Below, piece by piece: positions 32,752 through 41,732 of a stretch of 42,764 nucleotides of DNA. How positions within the stretch are numbered: position 1 is the first letter of the stretch; each line of letters opens with the position of its first letter. The translations under genes and the position numbers were made by a program. The notes under the pieces were generated by a model. The model saw only the letters and a list, made by a program, of their open reading frames with translations, made no database searches and was not told the DNA's origin. The stretch comes from Caballeronia sp. (lineage in GTDB: Bacteria > Pseudomonadota > Gammaproteobacteria > Burkholderiales > Burkholderiaceae), in contig NZ_JAQGMM010000587.1 in NCBI RefSeq assembly GCF_028292365.1, forward strand, positions 1 to 42,764, written 5' to 3'.

Positions 32752-33666
32752 ATGTTATTCGAAGATCTTAAAACCTTGGTTGCGGTAATTGACCAAAATT
32801 CGTTGACTCGGGCGGCGGATGTGCTGTCGCTGACGCAATCGGCCATATCGCGGCGGATTCAGCATCTTGAAGCTGTACTTGGCGCGGAACTCCTGGACCG
32901 AAACAGCAAGCCGCCTCAAGCAACCGCGCTTGCGCGCCGAATCTACGAACACGCTGTTCCGCTCATGCGCAGCGTGAATCAACTGCTTGAGATTTCCCGG
33001 GAAGACGCTGTGCCGAGCGGGACGTTTCGCCTAGGCCTTTCGCAAGTGATAGCGGAGATCGTTTTGTTCGACGCGGTGATGCGTCTGAAAGCGGCATTTC
33101 CGGCGCTAGAGGTTCAGTCGCATACCGAGTGGAGCACGGGCTTGTTGCAGCAGGTCAGTCTTGGGAAACTCGACGCGGCCACGTTGCTGTTGCCCTCTCC
33201 CAGCACGCTGCCGGACAATATGGCAGGCCGGCTTATCACAACGCTCGAGGTGCTGGTGGTCCAGAGCAAAAGGCGGCCGGTGGTTGAGCGTCGTTCAACC
33301 ATCAAGGCGCTTGCGGAGCAGGAATGGATCCTGAATCCGTTGGGTTGCGGCTACCGTGCCGCGCTTGACCGGGCGATGCAAGGCGCCGGGCGCGAGCTCA
33401 AGTTGAGCGTGGATACGCACGGCACCGAGATGCAACTGAAGTTGATTGCTGCGGGGCTCGGTTTGGGGCTTGTGCCGCGGACTGTGCTTCGCCGGAGTGA
33501 TTCGTATGCCGAACTATCTATTGTTGAGGTGAAAGATTTTTCACTAAGTCTCGATATCTGGCTGATCCACTCTGTTCAGTTAGGCAATCTAAAGGGTGCA
33601 GCCGCTGTGTTTGGCGACGCCGTGGCTGAGGGCTTCGCGAGCGTTGCTGCCGGTCGTGGCCGTTAG
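32752..33666 (+). CDS. LysR-family transcriptional regulator
   Basis: The protein is 304 aa. The HTH is at about 4-62 (SLTRAADVLSLTQSAISRRIQHLEAVLG) and the effector domain at about 90-290. The start ATG at 32752 is the first in frame and leaves the usual short N-terminus. It is divergent from the tautomerase gene and so is probably its regulator. It converges with the glutathione transferase gene over a shared hairpin. Confidence 0.92.
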   Translation: MLFEDLKTLVAVIDQNSLTRAADVLSLTQSAISRRIQHLEAVLGAELLDRNSKPPQATALARRIYEHAVPLMRSVNQLLEISREDAVPSGTFRLGLSQVIAEIVLFDAVMRLKAAFPALEVQSHTEWSTGLLQQVSLGKLDAATLLLPSPSTLPDNMAGRLITTLEVLVVQSKRRPVVERRSTIKALAEQEWILNPLGCGYRAALDRAMQGAGRELKLSVDTHGTEMQLKLIAAGLGLGLVPRTVLRRSDSYAELSIVEVKDFSLSLDIWLIHSVQLGNLKGAAAVFGDAVAEGFASVAAGRGR

Positions 33667-33728
33667 GAAACAGCTTGCAATAGCTACCCTTAACATGGCA
33701 ATTTAATAGCCACTGTTGATTGGCGTGA

Positions 33729-33772
33729 GCGTCGTTGGCTAAGCAAGCGTTCCTTGCCCCCGCCAACGACGC
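33729..33772. terminator. Bidirectional terminator hairpin
   Basis: A perfect 11-bp stem (GCGTCGTTGGC 33729-33739 with GCCAACGACGC 33762-33772) contains a second inner stem (GCAAG/CTTGC) in its 22-nt loop. It lies between the convergent LysR and glutathione transferase genes. The T-runs on either side are weak, so termination is inferred from position and stem. Confidence 0.6.
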
Positions 33773-33782
33773 ACAAAGCTTT

Positions 33783-34394
33783 TCACTCCCCCGACTTCTC
33801 GATCGCCCGCTTATACGCGTCACGCGCTTCAATACGCCGGACGAACGCGGTGAGGTTGGGGTATGCCTCTTCGCCGCAGAACTTCACGGCCATCTGGACC
33901 GCGAACGACAGTTGAACATCCGCGCCCGTCAGTTCATTCCCAATGAAATAGTCCTGTCCTGCGAGCTCGCTGTTCAGAAAGCCAAGGTGCCTTTGCATTT
34001 CACTTTCGATGCGTGGCTGCAATGGTGCAGCGCCATCGCCAAGCCGGCTCGTGTAGAGCTTGAGCATGAGCGGCAACATCGCGGAACCTTCTGCATAGTG
34101 CAGAAACTGCAAATAGCGATTGTAGTCACGCGAATCCGCCGCGGGCGCAAGACGGCCGTTGCCATACTTGCGCACCAGGTATTCGATGATCGCACCGGAC
34201 TCGAAGATGACCTCGTCGCCGTCGCGAATCACGGGCGCCTTGCCCAGCGGATGAATCTTTTCTAGTTCGGGCGGCGCAAGCCGGGTCTTTGGATTGCGCT
34301 GGTAAGCATGGACGGTGTAGTCGAGTCCAAGTTCTTCGAGCAGCCACGTAATACGGCGCGACCGGGATTCGTTTAGATGATGGACTTCGATCAT
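33783..34394 (-). CDS. Glutathione S-transferase
   Basis: Cytosolic GST, 203 aa. The N-terminal thioredoxin-like domain carries the cis-Pro (KAPV, P54) and the glutathione-binding ESGAI motif (65-69). The C-terminal helical domain follows, with the GADVQLSFA segment near 160. The SRSRRITWLLEELGLDY start is shared with beta/theta-like bacterial GSTs. Substrate unknown. A 274-bp gap separates it from the methyltransferase-like gene upstream, so a separate promoter is likely. Confidence 0.93.
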   Translation of the reverse strand: MIEVHHLNESRSRRITWLLEELGLDYTVHAYQRNPKTRLAPPELEKIHPLGKAPVIRDGDEVIFESGAIIEYLVRKYGNGRLAPAADSRDYNRYLQFLHYAEGSAMLPLMLKLYTSRLGDGAAPLQPRIESEMQRHLGFLNSELAGQDYFIGNELTGADVQLSFAVQMAVKFCGEEAYPNLTAFVRRIEARDAYKRAIEKSGE

Positions 34395-34668
34395 GAATAG
34401 CCTTGTGATTCAAACGTTGGAAAAGGAGTGGTCTGCCGATCTGCGACTGGCACGCAAGCTACGGTCCCGCTTGCGACCCATCCAGCGTCGGCATCCGCTG
34501 ACATGCCGCGTAATGAACGTGTTGTCCACGAGACCTATCTCTGCAAATGATTCTTTTCGCAGGAGAGGTGATTCAAACTGGCGGCGGTGAGATCGGCTAG
34601 CGCGCGTCGCGGCGGGCTTGCGGGCGCGCGTGCTTGCTTACGGGTTGAGAACCACCCGCTTGACGATC

Positions 34669-35514
34669 CTACGGCTTGACGAAACGCAGCGTCATCCGGT
34701 CGGATTCGCCAATGGCTGCGAAGCGTGCGCGGTCAGTATCGCCGCCACGGTAGGTCGGCGGCAACGACCACACGCCGTTTGGATAGTCCTTCGTATCGCG
34801 GGAATTGCTGTTGATCTCGCTACGCGCCGCAAGCTTGAAACCCGCTGCCCGTGCATGCTCGATCACGTAGGCTTCTGTCATATAGCCGGTATCGATCATT
34901 TGCTGAACCGATGTACCCGGTATTGCGCGATGCTCTTCCACACCAAGCACGCCGCCCGGTTTCAGGACCGAATAGAACGCACGCAAGTTGGCATCGACCT
35001 GACCGTCTTCTATCCAGTTATGAATATTACGGAACGTCAGCACACGATCCACTTGCAGCCCGGCGGGAAAGCCGCTGAACTGCCCTGATTGCAACGTGCC
35101 GACCACAACCGTTCCGAAGACGTCGGGCGCGGCAGCGAGCTTACGCTCGAACAAGGCGTTGCTCTTTGCTTCACCAGCAGGAAGCCCCCCTTGGGGCGGC
35201 AGATATTGCGCTTCGTAAAGCGTGCCACGTGCGCGCAAATAAGGCCCGAGGATGTCCGTGTACCAGCCGCCGCCCGGCGCGATCTCCAGCACGCTCTGGT
35301 TAGGCGCAAGGCCGAAGAACTCCAGCGTCTCTTTCGGGTGTCTATAAACATCGCGCGCCTGCGCTTTTTCGCCACGATACGGCGCGGCAATGGCGGTATC
35401 GAGTGATATCGGTGCGGTAGGTGTCGCGCACGACGCTAGCAGCATGGCTGCGGGCAACGCCAGGAAAGCACGCCGCATGAGACGGGGGGTAGGGAGCATT
35501 TTCATGCGAGACAT
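34669..35514 (-). CDS. Methyltransferase-like lipoprotein (class I SAM fold)
   Basis: The product is 281 aa with a lipoprotein signal: twin basic start (RLMRR), hydrophobic core, lipobox L26-A-S-C29. The mature part has a class I methyltransferase glycine motif (VLEIAPGGGW, 75-84), a LKPGGVLGVEEHR strand (motif post-II) and resembles the exported COG4798-type predicted methyltransferases. An envelope location is odd for an enzyme needing SAM, so its activity is uncertain. The ATG at 35514 is used; the ATG at 35499 is an alternative. It lies downstream of kynA by 115 bp, same strand. Confidence 0.8.
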   Translation of the reverse strand: MSRMKMLPTPRLMRRAFLALPAAMLLASCATPTAPISLDTAIAAPYRGEKAQARDVYRHPKETLEFFGLAPNQSVLEIAPGGGWYTDILGPYLRARGTLYEAQYLPPQGGLPAGEAKSNALFERKLAAAPDVFGTVVVGTLQSGQFSGFPAGLQVDRVLTFRNIHNWIEDGQVDANLRAFYSVLKPGGVLGVEEHRAIPGTSVQQMIDTGYMTEAYVIEHARAAGFKLAARSEINSNSRDTKDYPNGVWSLPPTYRGGDTDRARFAAIGESDRMTLRFVKP

Positions 35515-35629
35515 TATCGGACAAAGCGGGCCGCTTGTCAGAGCGTGTCCGTTTTACTCGCACGGCCTTTGGGTTTTTCGAAGATCCGTGCGACAAGCGC
35601 TGTTCTAAATGAACCACTCAATCAAACGC

Positions 35630-36556
35630 TCAGAGCAACGTCCTGACGTGCCATAACTCAGGAAACAGCACGACATCCAGCATCTTTCGCAAATAGAGCG
35701 CACCGCTGGTTCCGCCCGTGCCTTGCTTGAAGCCGATAATCCGCTCAACGGTGGTGACGTGGCGAAAGCGCCATTGCCGGAACGAGTCTTCAAGATCGAC
35801 GAGCTCTTCCGCCATCTCATAGAGCTCCCAATGCTGGGTCGGCTCGCGATACACCTTGAGCCACGCGGCTTCCACGCTGGCGTCGTGCGTGGTCGGCTGG
35901 GTCCAGTCACGCTCCAGCCTTTCCGGTGCGATCGGAAAACCGCGGCGTGCAAGCAGGCGAATGACTTCATCGTAAAACGAGGGGGCGTCAAGCGTCGCCT
36001 TGACCTCGGCAAGCACGTTCGGACGATGCGCGTACGGCTTGAGCATCTGCGCATTCTTGTTGCCAAGCAGGAATTCGATTTGCCGGTACTGATGCGATTG
36101 GAATCCGGACGATGCCCCCAGATAAGGCCGCATCGCCGTGTATTCGGAGGGAGTCATGGTGGCGAGAACGCTCCACGCCTGGACCAGCTGATCGAGTATG
36201 CGCGAAACACGCGCAAGCATCTTGAACGCAGGCGGAAGATCATCGCGATGCACGGCGGCGAGCGCTGCATGGAGCTCATACAGCGCGAGCTTCATCCATA
36301 ACTCGCTCGTCTGGTGCTGCACGATGAACAGCATCTCGTTGTGATCAGGCGAGAGCGGGTGCTGCGCCGACAGGAGCGTATCGAGCGAGAGATAGTCGCC
36401 ATAGCTCATCGAACTGGAGAAGTCGAGCTGTGCGTCATGCCAGCCTTCGGGCTTCTGCGCAGCGTCGCCTGCCGTTCCAGTGGTTCCCGTGATTCCTGCC
36501 GTTCCATACCCCATGGGACAGCCGCCCGTGCCTTCGCTTTCGTGTGATTGTGTCAT
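35630..36556 (-). CDS. kynA: Tryptophan 2,3-dioxygenase
   Basis: Heme enzyme that opens the indole ring of L-tryptophan to N-formylkynurenine, first step of the kynurenine pathway. The protein is 308 aa from the ATG with complement at 36554-36556. Heme-proximal His266 (FRH), distal-site H81 in QHQTSELW and the GTGGTSG loop (279-285) are intact. A Gly/Thr-rich N-terminal extension of about 35 residues precedes the core. It lies 19 bp behind kynU, in one operon. The formamidase kynB, first gene of this operon in several Burkholderia and Pseudomonas, is not in the window. Confidence 0.96.
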   Translation of the reverse strand: MTQSHESEGTGGCPMGYGTAGITGTTGTAGDAAQKPEGWHDAQLDFSSSMSYGDYLSLDTLLSAQHPLSPDHNEMLFIVQHQTSELWMKLALYELHAALAAVHRDDLPPAFKMLARVSRILDQLVQAWSVLATMTPSEYTAMRPYLGASSGFQSHQYRQIEFLLGNKNAQMLKPYAHRPNVLAEVKATLDAPSFYDEVIRLLARRGFPIAPERLERDWTQPTTHDASVEAAWLKVYREPTQHWELYEMAEELVDLEDSFRQWRFRHVTTVERIIGFKQGTGGTSGALYLRKMLDVVLFPELWHVRTLL

Positions 36557-36575
36557 CGCGCGTTCTCCGCTTGTG

Positions 36576-37826
36576 TCAGGTAACCGCGCCACGTTCGGCG
36601 AACTCGGGTGCACGCCATGCTTCAGTCGCGAGCACGTCGCGCAATGTTTCAACAGCGTCCCACACATCCACATAGCGCGTATAAAGCGGCGTGAAGCCGA
36701 AGCGCAAAATGCGCGGCTCGCGGTAATCGCCGATCACGTTGCGCGCGATCATCGCTTGCATGACCTCATACCCATGCGGATGTTCGAAGCTTGCCTGCGA
36801 CCCGCGTTCAGCATGTGCCCGCGGCGTCACGAGCTGCAACGGAAATTCGCTGCAACGCGTCTCCACGAGTTCAATGAACAAGTCACTCAGCGCCAGCGAT
36901 TTCCGGCGCAACGCGGCCATGTCGGTTTGCCCGAATACGTCGAGGCCGCATTCGATCATCGACATCGAGACAATAGGTTGCGTGCCGCACAGGAACCGTC
37001 CGATACCGTCATCGGGCCGGTACTCAGGGCTCATTTCAAACGGTTTTTTGTGGCCCCACCAGCCGGACAGCGGCTGCGAGAAAACATTCTGCAGCCGCTT
37101 CGGCACCCAGATGAACGCGGGCGAACCCGGTCCGCCATTCAAATATTTGTAGGTGCAGCCGACGGCGTAATCCGCACCGGCGGCGTTGAGATCGACCGGA
37201 ACCGCGCCTGCCGAATGCGCCAGGTCCCACACCGCGAGCGCGCCCGCTTGATGAATCATACGGGTTAGCGCGGCCATGTCGTGCATGGCCCCCGTGCGAT
37301 AGTTCACGTGCGTGATCATGGCAACGGCCGTGTTCTCGTCGATAGCACCGGCGAGCTCGGATGCGTGATCCACGAGACGCAGTTCGTATCCGCGATCCAG
37401 TTGTTCAATCACGCCTTGAGCAATGTAGAGATCGGTCGGGAAATTCGAGCGTTCGGAGACGATGACACGACGCTTGGGATCGCGTTCGTTGGCTACCCGC
37501 AGCGCTGCCGACAGGATCTTGAACAGGTTGATGGAGATGGTGTCGGTGACGACCACTTCGTCCTCGGCTGCGCCAATCAACGGAGCCAGCTTGTTGCCAA
37601 GCCGCTTGGGCAACGCGAACCATCCCGCCGTATTCCACGAGCGGATCAAACCGTCGCCCCATTCGCCGGTTATGACGGCGGTGGCGCGTGCGGCTGAAGC
37701 CTTGGGCGGTACGCCAAGCGAGTTGCCGTCCAGATAGATGGTGTCGTGGCCGAGCGCGAACTGGTCGCGCAAACCGGCTAGTGGATCGTCGCGGTCGAGC
37801 GCCGCAGCATCGTCTCTATGGTTCAT
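36576..37826 (-). CDS. kynU: Kynureninase
   Basis: PLP enzyme that cleaves kynurenine to anthranilate and alanine. The protein is 416 aa from the ATG with complement at 37824-37826; the frame continues upstream to 37907 but without family resemblance. PLP Lys227 in [11 protein letters not shown], the DLAHSAG segment (201-207) and the YLDGNSLG start (31-38) are all present. It is transcribed as kynU-kynA and divergently from the M20 peptidase gene. With kynA alone, formylkynurenine must be hydrolysed by a formamidase encoded elsewhere. Confidence 0.96.
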   Translation of the reverse strand: MNHRDDAAALDRDDPLAGLRDQFALGHDTIYLDGNSLGVPPKASAARATAVITGEWGDGLIRSWNTAGWFALPKRLGNKLAPLIGAAEDEVVVTDTISINLFKILSAALRVANERDPKRRVIVSERSNFPTDLYIAQGVIEQLDRGYELRLVDHASELAGAIDENTAVAMITHVNYRTGAMHDMAALTRMIHQAGALAVWDLAHSAGAVPVDLNAAGADYAVGCTYKYLNGGPGSPAFIWVPKRLQNVFSQPLSGWWGHKKPFEMSPEYRPDDGIGRFLCGTQPIVSMSMIECGLDVFGQTDMAALRRKSLALSDLFIELVETRCSEFPLQLVTPRAHAERGSQASFEHPHGYEVMQAMIARNVIGDYREPRILRFGFTPLYTRYVDVWDAVETLRDVLATEAWRAPEFAERGAVT

Positions 37827-38160
37827 TGAAGCGTATTCCGGTGAATTATTGTGTCCGTGCCTGACGGAAATCCGCGTCTCGCCGCCGTCTGGGGAGCGCG
37901 TGCCCATGCCTGAAAGCTTAGCTGAGAATGGCCGTTAATTGATTGCGAAACAAACGCGGCGCTTACGCTCCGGTGCAATATTCTTCGATGAAAACCGCGC
38001 TTAAGCGCGATAAATTGATTGCGATCTGTTATGGGCGGCATTCGGGTGCGCTCACCCATTGATGGGGCGGGTCCGCTAAGCTGGCGCTGCTCGCCGGCAG
38101 CAGCGTTACTCGTTACCATGCAGCCAACCCCCAGCCAATTACCTAGATAGACCGCCGCTC
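37827..38160. promoter_or_regulatory. Divergent control region kynU / M20 peptidase
   Basis: This 334-bp region contains a perfect 14-bp palindrome CGCGCTTAAGCGCG (37996-38009) and two direct repeats AATTGATTGCGA (37937-37948 and 38013-38024) 76 bp apart. These are candidate regulator sites for one or both divergent transcripts. No regulator gene (for example the Lrp-type KynR) is adjacent. No open frame with coding character is present. Confidence 0.5.
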
Positions 38161-39402
38161 ATGACCTCACCCGTTCTCGCCTCGACCCTTACCGACTGCG
38201 TCGATCATCACTTTGACCAGGAGGTTCAGTTTCTTGCCGCGCTTGTGCAAAAACCTTCGGACAATCCGCCGGGCGATTGCGCGGGCCACGCTGAGATGGC
38301 GGCACAATGGCTTGAACGGATCGGCTTCACGGTCGAGCGTCACGTCGTGCCGGCCGACGATGTCACGCGCGCCGGCATGATCAGCGCGACGAACCTGGTG
38401 GTTCGCCATCGCTTTGGTGCGGGGCCGGTGATCGCGCTGAACGCGCACGGCGACGTGGTGCCGCCCGGCGATGGCTGGACCGCCGATCCCTACGGTGCCG
38501 AGATTCGCGATGGTTTCATGATCGGGCGCGGAGCGGCGGTATCGAAGTCGGACTTCGCCACTTATGCGTTCGCGTTGAAGGCATTGATCGAGAGTGGTGC
38601 GACGCTCGGCGGAACGGTGGAGCTGCACCTGACCTATGACGAAGAAACCGGCGGCCTGATTGGCCCGGGGTGGTTGCTGAAGCAGGGCATTGTGAAGCCC
38701 GATTACGCCATCTGTGCAGGTTTTTCCTATTCGATCACGACCGCACACAATGGCGCGATCCATCTGGAAGTCACGGTACGGGGCAAGTCGGCGCACGCGG
38801 CGCGGCCCGATACCGGGCATGACGCGCTGGAGGCCGCTACGGCGGTGCTGAATGCGCTGTACGCACACAGGGCCGCATTGCGCGAGATCCATTCGGAGAC
38901 GCCGGGCATCGATCATCCTACGTTGGTGGTGGGTCTGATCAAAGGCGGCATCAACACGAACGTGGTACCCGACAAGGTGAGTATGCGGCTCGACCGGCGC
39001 GTGGTGCCGGAGGAGAATCCGCAAGACGTGCTCAGGCAATTGAAGACGCTGATCATGGCGTCGGTGGGAGGCCTGCCAGGCATTGGCGTGGAGATAGAAG
39101 AGGTGTTGGTTACGTCGCCGTTGCGCTCGCTTGACGGCGCAGAGCGCTTGTCACAAGCGTTGCAACGCGCAGCGCTGGTTACGTTGCAGCGCGACATTCC
39201 TACCGAGGGCGTGCCTCTTTATACCGATGCCCGTTTGTATTGCGAGGCGGGTGTACCGACTGTCATTTACGGCGCCGGTCCGCGGACGCTGCTTGAGGCT
39301 AACGGACATCGGGCCGATGAGCGGGTTGCACTCGAAGACTTGAAGGTCGCGACAAAAACTGTTGCGATTGCACTTGCGGATTTGCTCGGGCAACAGTCCT
39401 AA
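38161..39402 (+). CDS. M20-family metallopeptidase (ArgE/DapE-like)
   Basis: Zinc-type amidohydrolase, 413 aa. Metal-site motifs: H96-G-D98 in NAHGDVVPPG, catalytic/ligand pair E161-E162 in TYDEETGG, a dimerisation domain with GKSAHAARPDTGHDA, and a C-terminal NGHRADE His. At the position of the usual bridging Asp (GRGAxDxKG) this protein has GRGAAVSKSD (122-131), so V127 stands where Asp is expected. It probably cleaves an N-acyl amino acid or dipeptide. The following DUF3311 and symporter genes, same strand, suggest import of its substrate. Confidence 0.88.
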   Translation: MTSPVLASTLTDCVDHHFDQEVQFLAALVQKPSDNPPGDCAGHAEMAAQWLERIGFTVERHVVPADDVTRAGMISATNLVVRHRFGAGPVIALNAHGDVVPPGDGWTADPYGAEIRDGFMIGRGAAVSKSDFATYAFALKALIESGATLGGTVELHLTYDEETGGLIGPGWLLKQGIVKPDYAICAGFSYSITTAHNGAIHLEVTVRGKSAHAARPDTGHDALEAATAVLNALYAHRAALREIHSETPGIDHPTLVVGLIKGGINTNVVPDKVSMRLDRRVVPEENPQDVLRQLKTLIMASVGGLPGIGVEIEEVLVTSPLRSLDGAERLSQALQRAALVTLQRDIPTEGVPLYTDARLYCEAGVPTVIYGAGPRTLLEANGHRADERVALEDLKVATKTVAIALADLLGQQS

Positions 39403-39419
39403 GCGTTCCATGCTTCCAG

Positions 39420-39455
39420 GCTTCGTTCCTTTGCGGCCTTGCAAAGGAACGAAGC
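39420..39455. terminator. Perfect 15-bp hairpin after the M20 gene
   Basis: GCTTCGTTCCTTTGC (39420-39434) pairs perfectly with GCAAAGGAACGAAGC (39441-39455) around a 6-nt loop, starting 18 bp after the M20 stop. It lacks a downstream T-run, so it could be a terminator, an mRNA-stabilising or attenuating hairpin, or an intergenic palindrome. The rest of the 292-bp gap up to 39694 holds nothing recognisable. Confidence 0.6.
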
Positions 39456-39694
39456 GGTATTCCGCACTGGCACGGATAGAGGCCGAAGACCGACGTGCAT
39501 TAAAAACCGACTGCTCCCCGCAGACTGCTTCAATCTCCCCGATCCATCAGCATTCCAAGCCCTCCTGCCCGGGGCATTCAGCACATCTTCGAAAACTCGA
39601 ACATAATTCCGGGTGTCCTTATTCCGGGCTTCGCCGCAGCGCCCGGCTGCCGCGAAGCGCGACAGGTCGAACCTCTATCACGAATCAAACTACT

Positions 39695-39892
39695 ATGAAA
39701 ACATCAGAAGAGACAAAGCATTCCTGGCTTTGGCTGGTCTTGCTCATTCCCTACGTCGCCTTGCTCTGGCTGCCTTTTTATAACGATATCCGTCCGTCTT
39801 TCGCCGGCTTCCCATTCTTCTACTGGTACCAGTTCCTATGGGTGCCGCTGACCTCGCTCATCATTTACATCGTGTATAGAGGTGTCAAATGA
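39695..39892 (+). CDS. DUF3311 small membrane protein
   Basis: The protein is 65 aa with two membrane segments (about 11-29 and 41-62), matching the DUF3311 family that almost always precedes a sodium:solute symporter gene. The ATG at 39695 is chosen because the frame further upstream (to 39362) has no coding character. Its stop overlaps the symporter start (ATGA at 39889-39892), implying translational coupling. It is presumed a small accessory subunit of that transporter. Confidence 0.9.
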   Translation: MKTSEETKHSWLWLVLLIPYVALLWLPFYNDIRPSFAGFPFFYWYQFLWVPLTSLIIYIVYRGVK

Positions 39893-41373
39893 GCGATATC
39901 GTTCCGGTCAATCCGGTAGCCATGACCGTCTTCATCGCCTTCTTCCTGCTGGTGACGGTGGTGGGATTTTTCGCGGCGCGCTGGAAGCGCGGCGACCTGA
40001 CGCAACTGCATGAATGGGGTTTGGGCGGCCGCCAGTTTGGCACTGTGATTTCATGGTTCCTGGTAGGGGGCGATTTCTATACCGCCTATACCGTCATTGC
40101 CGTACCCGCGTTGGTGTATTCCGTAGGCGCTTATGGTTTCTTCGCGCTGCCCTACACCATCATTGTTTATCCGTTTGTGTTTGCCGTCATGCCGAAGCTA
40201 TGGAAGGTCGCGCACGCGAAGAACCATATTACGGCAGCCGATTACGTGCAAGGCGAGTACGGCGGCAAGTGGTTCCCGGCGGCCGTGGCGGTGACGGGGA
40301 TTGTCGCGACCATGCCGTACATTGCATTGCAGCTGGTGGGTATGCAGGTCGTGATCAAGGGTCTGGGCGTGAGCGGCGAGTTGCCGCTGATTGTTGCGTT
40401 CGTGATCCTCGCGCTCTACACCTACACCAGCGGCTTGCGCGCGCCGGCCATGATCGCGTTCGTGAAGGACATCATGATTTATATCGTGGTGATCGCGGCA
40501 GTCTGGCTGATTCCATCGAAACTCGGCGGCTATGCGCATGTGTTCGATGCCGCCGATCAGTTCTTCCAGGCCAAGGGCGGTGCGACCGGGATTCTCCTCA
40601 AGCCGACGCAATTCACCGCGTACGCATCGCTTGCTTTAGGCTCAGCGCTCGCGGCCTTCATGTATCCGCACACCATGACCGCGGTATTGTCGTCGTCGTC
40701 GGCTGCCACCGTACGCAAGAACGCCATCTTCCTGCCGGCTTATACGCTGCTGCTCGGTTTGATCGCGTTGCTCGGCTACATGGCAATTGCTGCGGGCATC
40801 AAGGTGCAATCCGCGTCCGACGTCGTGCCCGCGTTATTCGGCCAGTTGTTCCCGTCGTGGTTCGTTGGCTTCGCAGCCGCGGCCATCGCGATCAGCGCGC
40901 TTGTGCCGGCCGCGATCATGTCGATTGGTGCAGCGAACCTGTTCACGCGTAATTTGTGGCCGCTGATGGCGCGTGATATCACGCCCGAGAAGGAAGCGAA
41001 GACAGCCAAGCTGGTGTCGCTCGTGGTGAAGTTCGGCGCGCTGCTGTTCATCGTGTTCCTGCCGACGCAATATGCAATCGATCTGCAATTGCTCGGTGGC
41101 GTGTGGATCCTGCAGATATTCCCGGCCATTGTGTTTTCGCTTTATACACGGCGCCTGAACACGCCGGGGCTGTTCCTCGGCTGGCTGGCCGGAATCGTGC
41201 TCGGAACCGGCATGGCGATCGCGCAGGGTTTGAAGCCGGTGTTCGCGTTGCATCTGGGTGGGGCGACGTATCCGCTGTATATCGGCCTGATTGCATTGGC
41301 GCTGAATATTGTGGTGGCGTTTGTTGTATCAATGGTCACACCGCGACGCGCACCCGTTCCGCAGGCGACGTAA
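39889..41373 (+). CDS. Sodium:solute symporter family protein
   Basis: The protein is 494 aa with about 13 membrane segments. The SSS family signature is seen in helix 1-3 (LGGRQFGTVISWFLVGGDFYTAYT), and in the later YPHTMTAVLSSSSAATVRKNA and AAAIAISALVPAAIMSIGAANLFTRN segments. Substrate group cannot be read out; relatives with DUF3311 partners carry small organic acids or amino acids. Coupled to DUF3311 and downstream of the M20 peptidase, it is likely the importer for the M20 substrate or product. Confidence 0.93.
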   Translation: MSDIVPVNPVAMTVFIAFFLLVTVVGFFAARWKRGDLTQLHEWGLGGRQFGTVISWFLVGGDFYTAYTVIAVPALVYSVGAYGFFALPYTIIVYPFVFAVMPKLWKVAHAKNHITAADYVQGEYGGKWFPAAVAVTGIVATMPYIALQLVGMQVVIKGLGVSGELPLIVAFVILALYTYTSGLRAPAMIAFVKDIMIYIVVIAAVWLIPSKLGGYAHVFDAADQFFQAKGGATGILLKPTQFTAYASLALGSALAAFMYPHTMTAVLSSSSAATVRKNAIFLPAYTLLLGLIALLGYMAIAAGIKVQSASDVVPALFGQLFPSWFVGFAAAAIAISALVPAAIMSIGAANLFTRNLWPLMARDITPEKEAKTAKLVSLVVKFGALLFIVFLPTQYAIDLQLLGGVWILQIFPAIVFSLYTRRLNTPGLFLGWLAGIVLGTGMAIAQGLKPVFALHLGGATYPLYIGLIALALNIVVAFVVSMVTPRRAPVPQAT

Positions 41374-41404
41374 CGAACGAGGCAAGCAGGAGAGGGCAAG
41401 CGCA

Positions 41405-41436
41405 GGTCGATGCACAAGATTTTTTGCACATCGACC
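41405..41436. terminator. Hairpin after the symporter gene
   Basis: GGTCGATG (41405-41412) and CATCGACC (41429-41436) form a perfect 8-bp stem with a 16-nt T-rich loop, 31 bp after the symporter stop. There is no T-run after the stem, so this is weaker than the element at 41501. Confidence 0.4.
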
Positions 41437-41500
41437 AAGCAATCTTTACTGTGCTGGCGCGCGCGGTTTGTACTTTCCGCGTCGTGCCTGTAACCTTCGG

Positions 41501-41527
41501 CGACGAGCATTCCCTGCTCGTTGTTTA
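41501..41527 (+). terminator. Probable rho-independent terminator
   Basis: Stem CGACGAGCA / TGCTCGTTG (9 bp, one G-U) with loop TTCCC, followed by TTTA. It lies between the symporter and msrA genes; the 359-bp gap (41374-41732) holds no gene, only this, the hairpin at 41405 and the msrA leader stem. Confidence 0.5.
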
Positions 41528-41649
41528 CCCCGTGATTTGCAGCACCTCGGCAACACTGCGGCACCTCGTCCTGACCTTTCCATGACCTGTCGATGACATC
41601 TTTGTCATCAAGCTTCCACCCGTCTCCGGGCGCGCTACCATGGCGCAAA

Positions 41650-41714
41650 AGGACGACGCTTAAGCGCCCGCCCGGGCATGTGATCGCCGGGCGTCAGTTA
41701 AAGCGCGTCGTCCT
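41650..41714 (+). promoter_or_regulatory. Long leader hairpin upstream of msrA
   Basis: AGGACGACGC (41650-41659) pairs perfectly with GCGTCGTCCT (41705-41714). Inside lies a second stem, CGCCCGG (41669-41675) with CCGGGCG (41687-41693). The structure ends 18 nt before the msrA ATG and 7 nt before its ribosome site (GGAGG 41722-41726). It has no T-run, so it may be an RNA control element or a protein-binding palindrome. Confidence 0.5.
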
Positions 41715-41732
41715 CAAACCCGGAGGTTCTCC

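Noticed and set aside
41405..41436. Strong intrinsic terminator directly after the symporter
   Set aside because: The T-run lies in the loop, not after the stem; listed only as a low-confidence hairpin.
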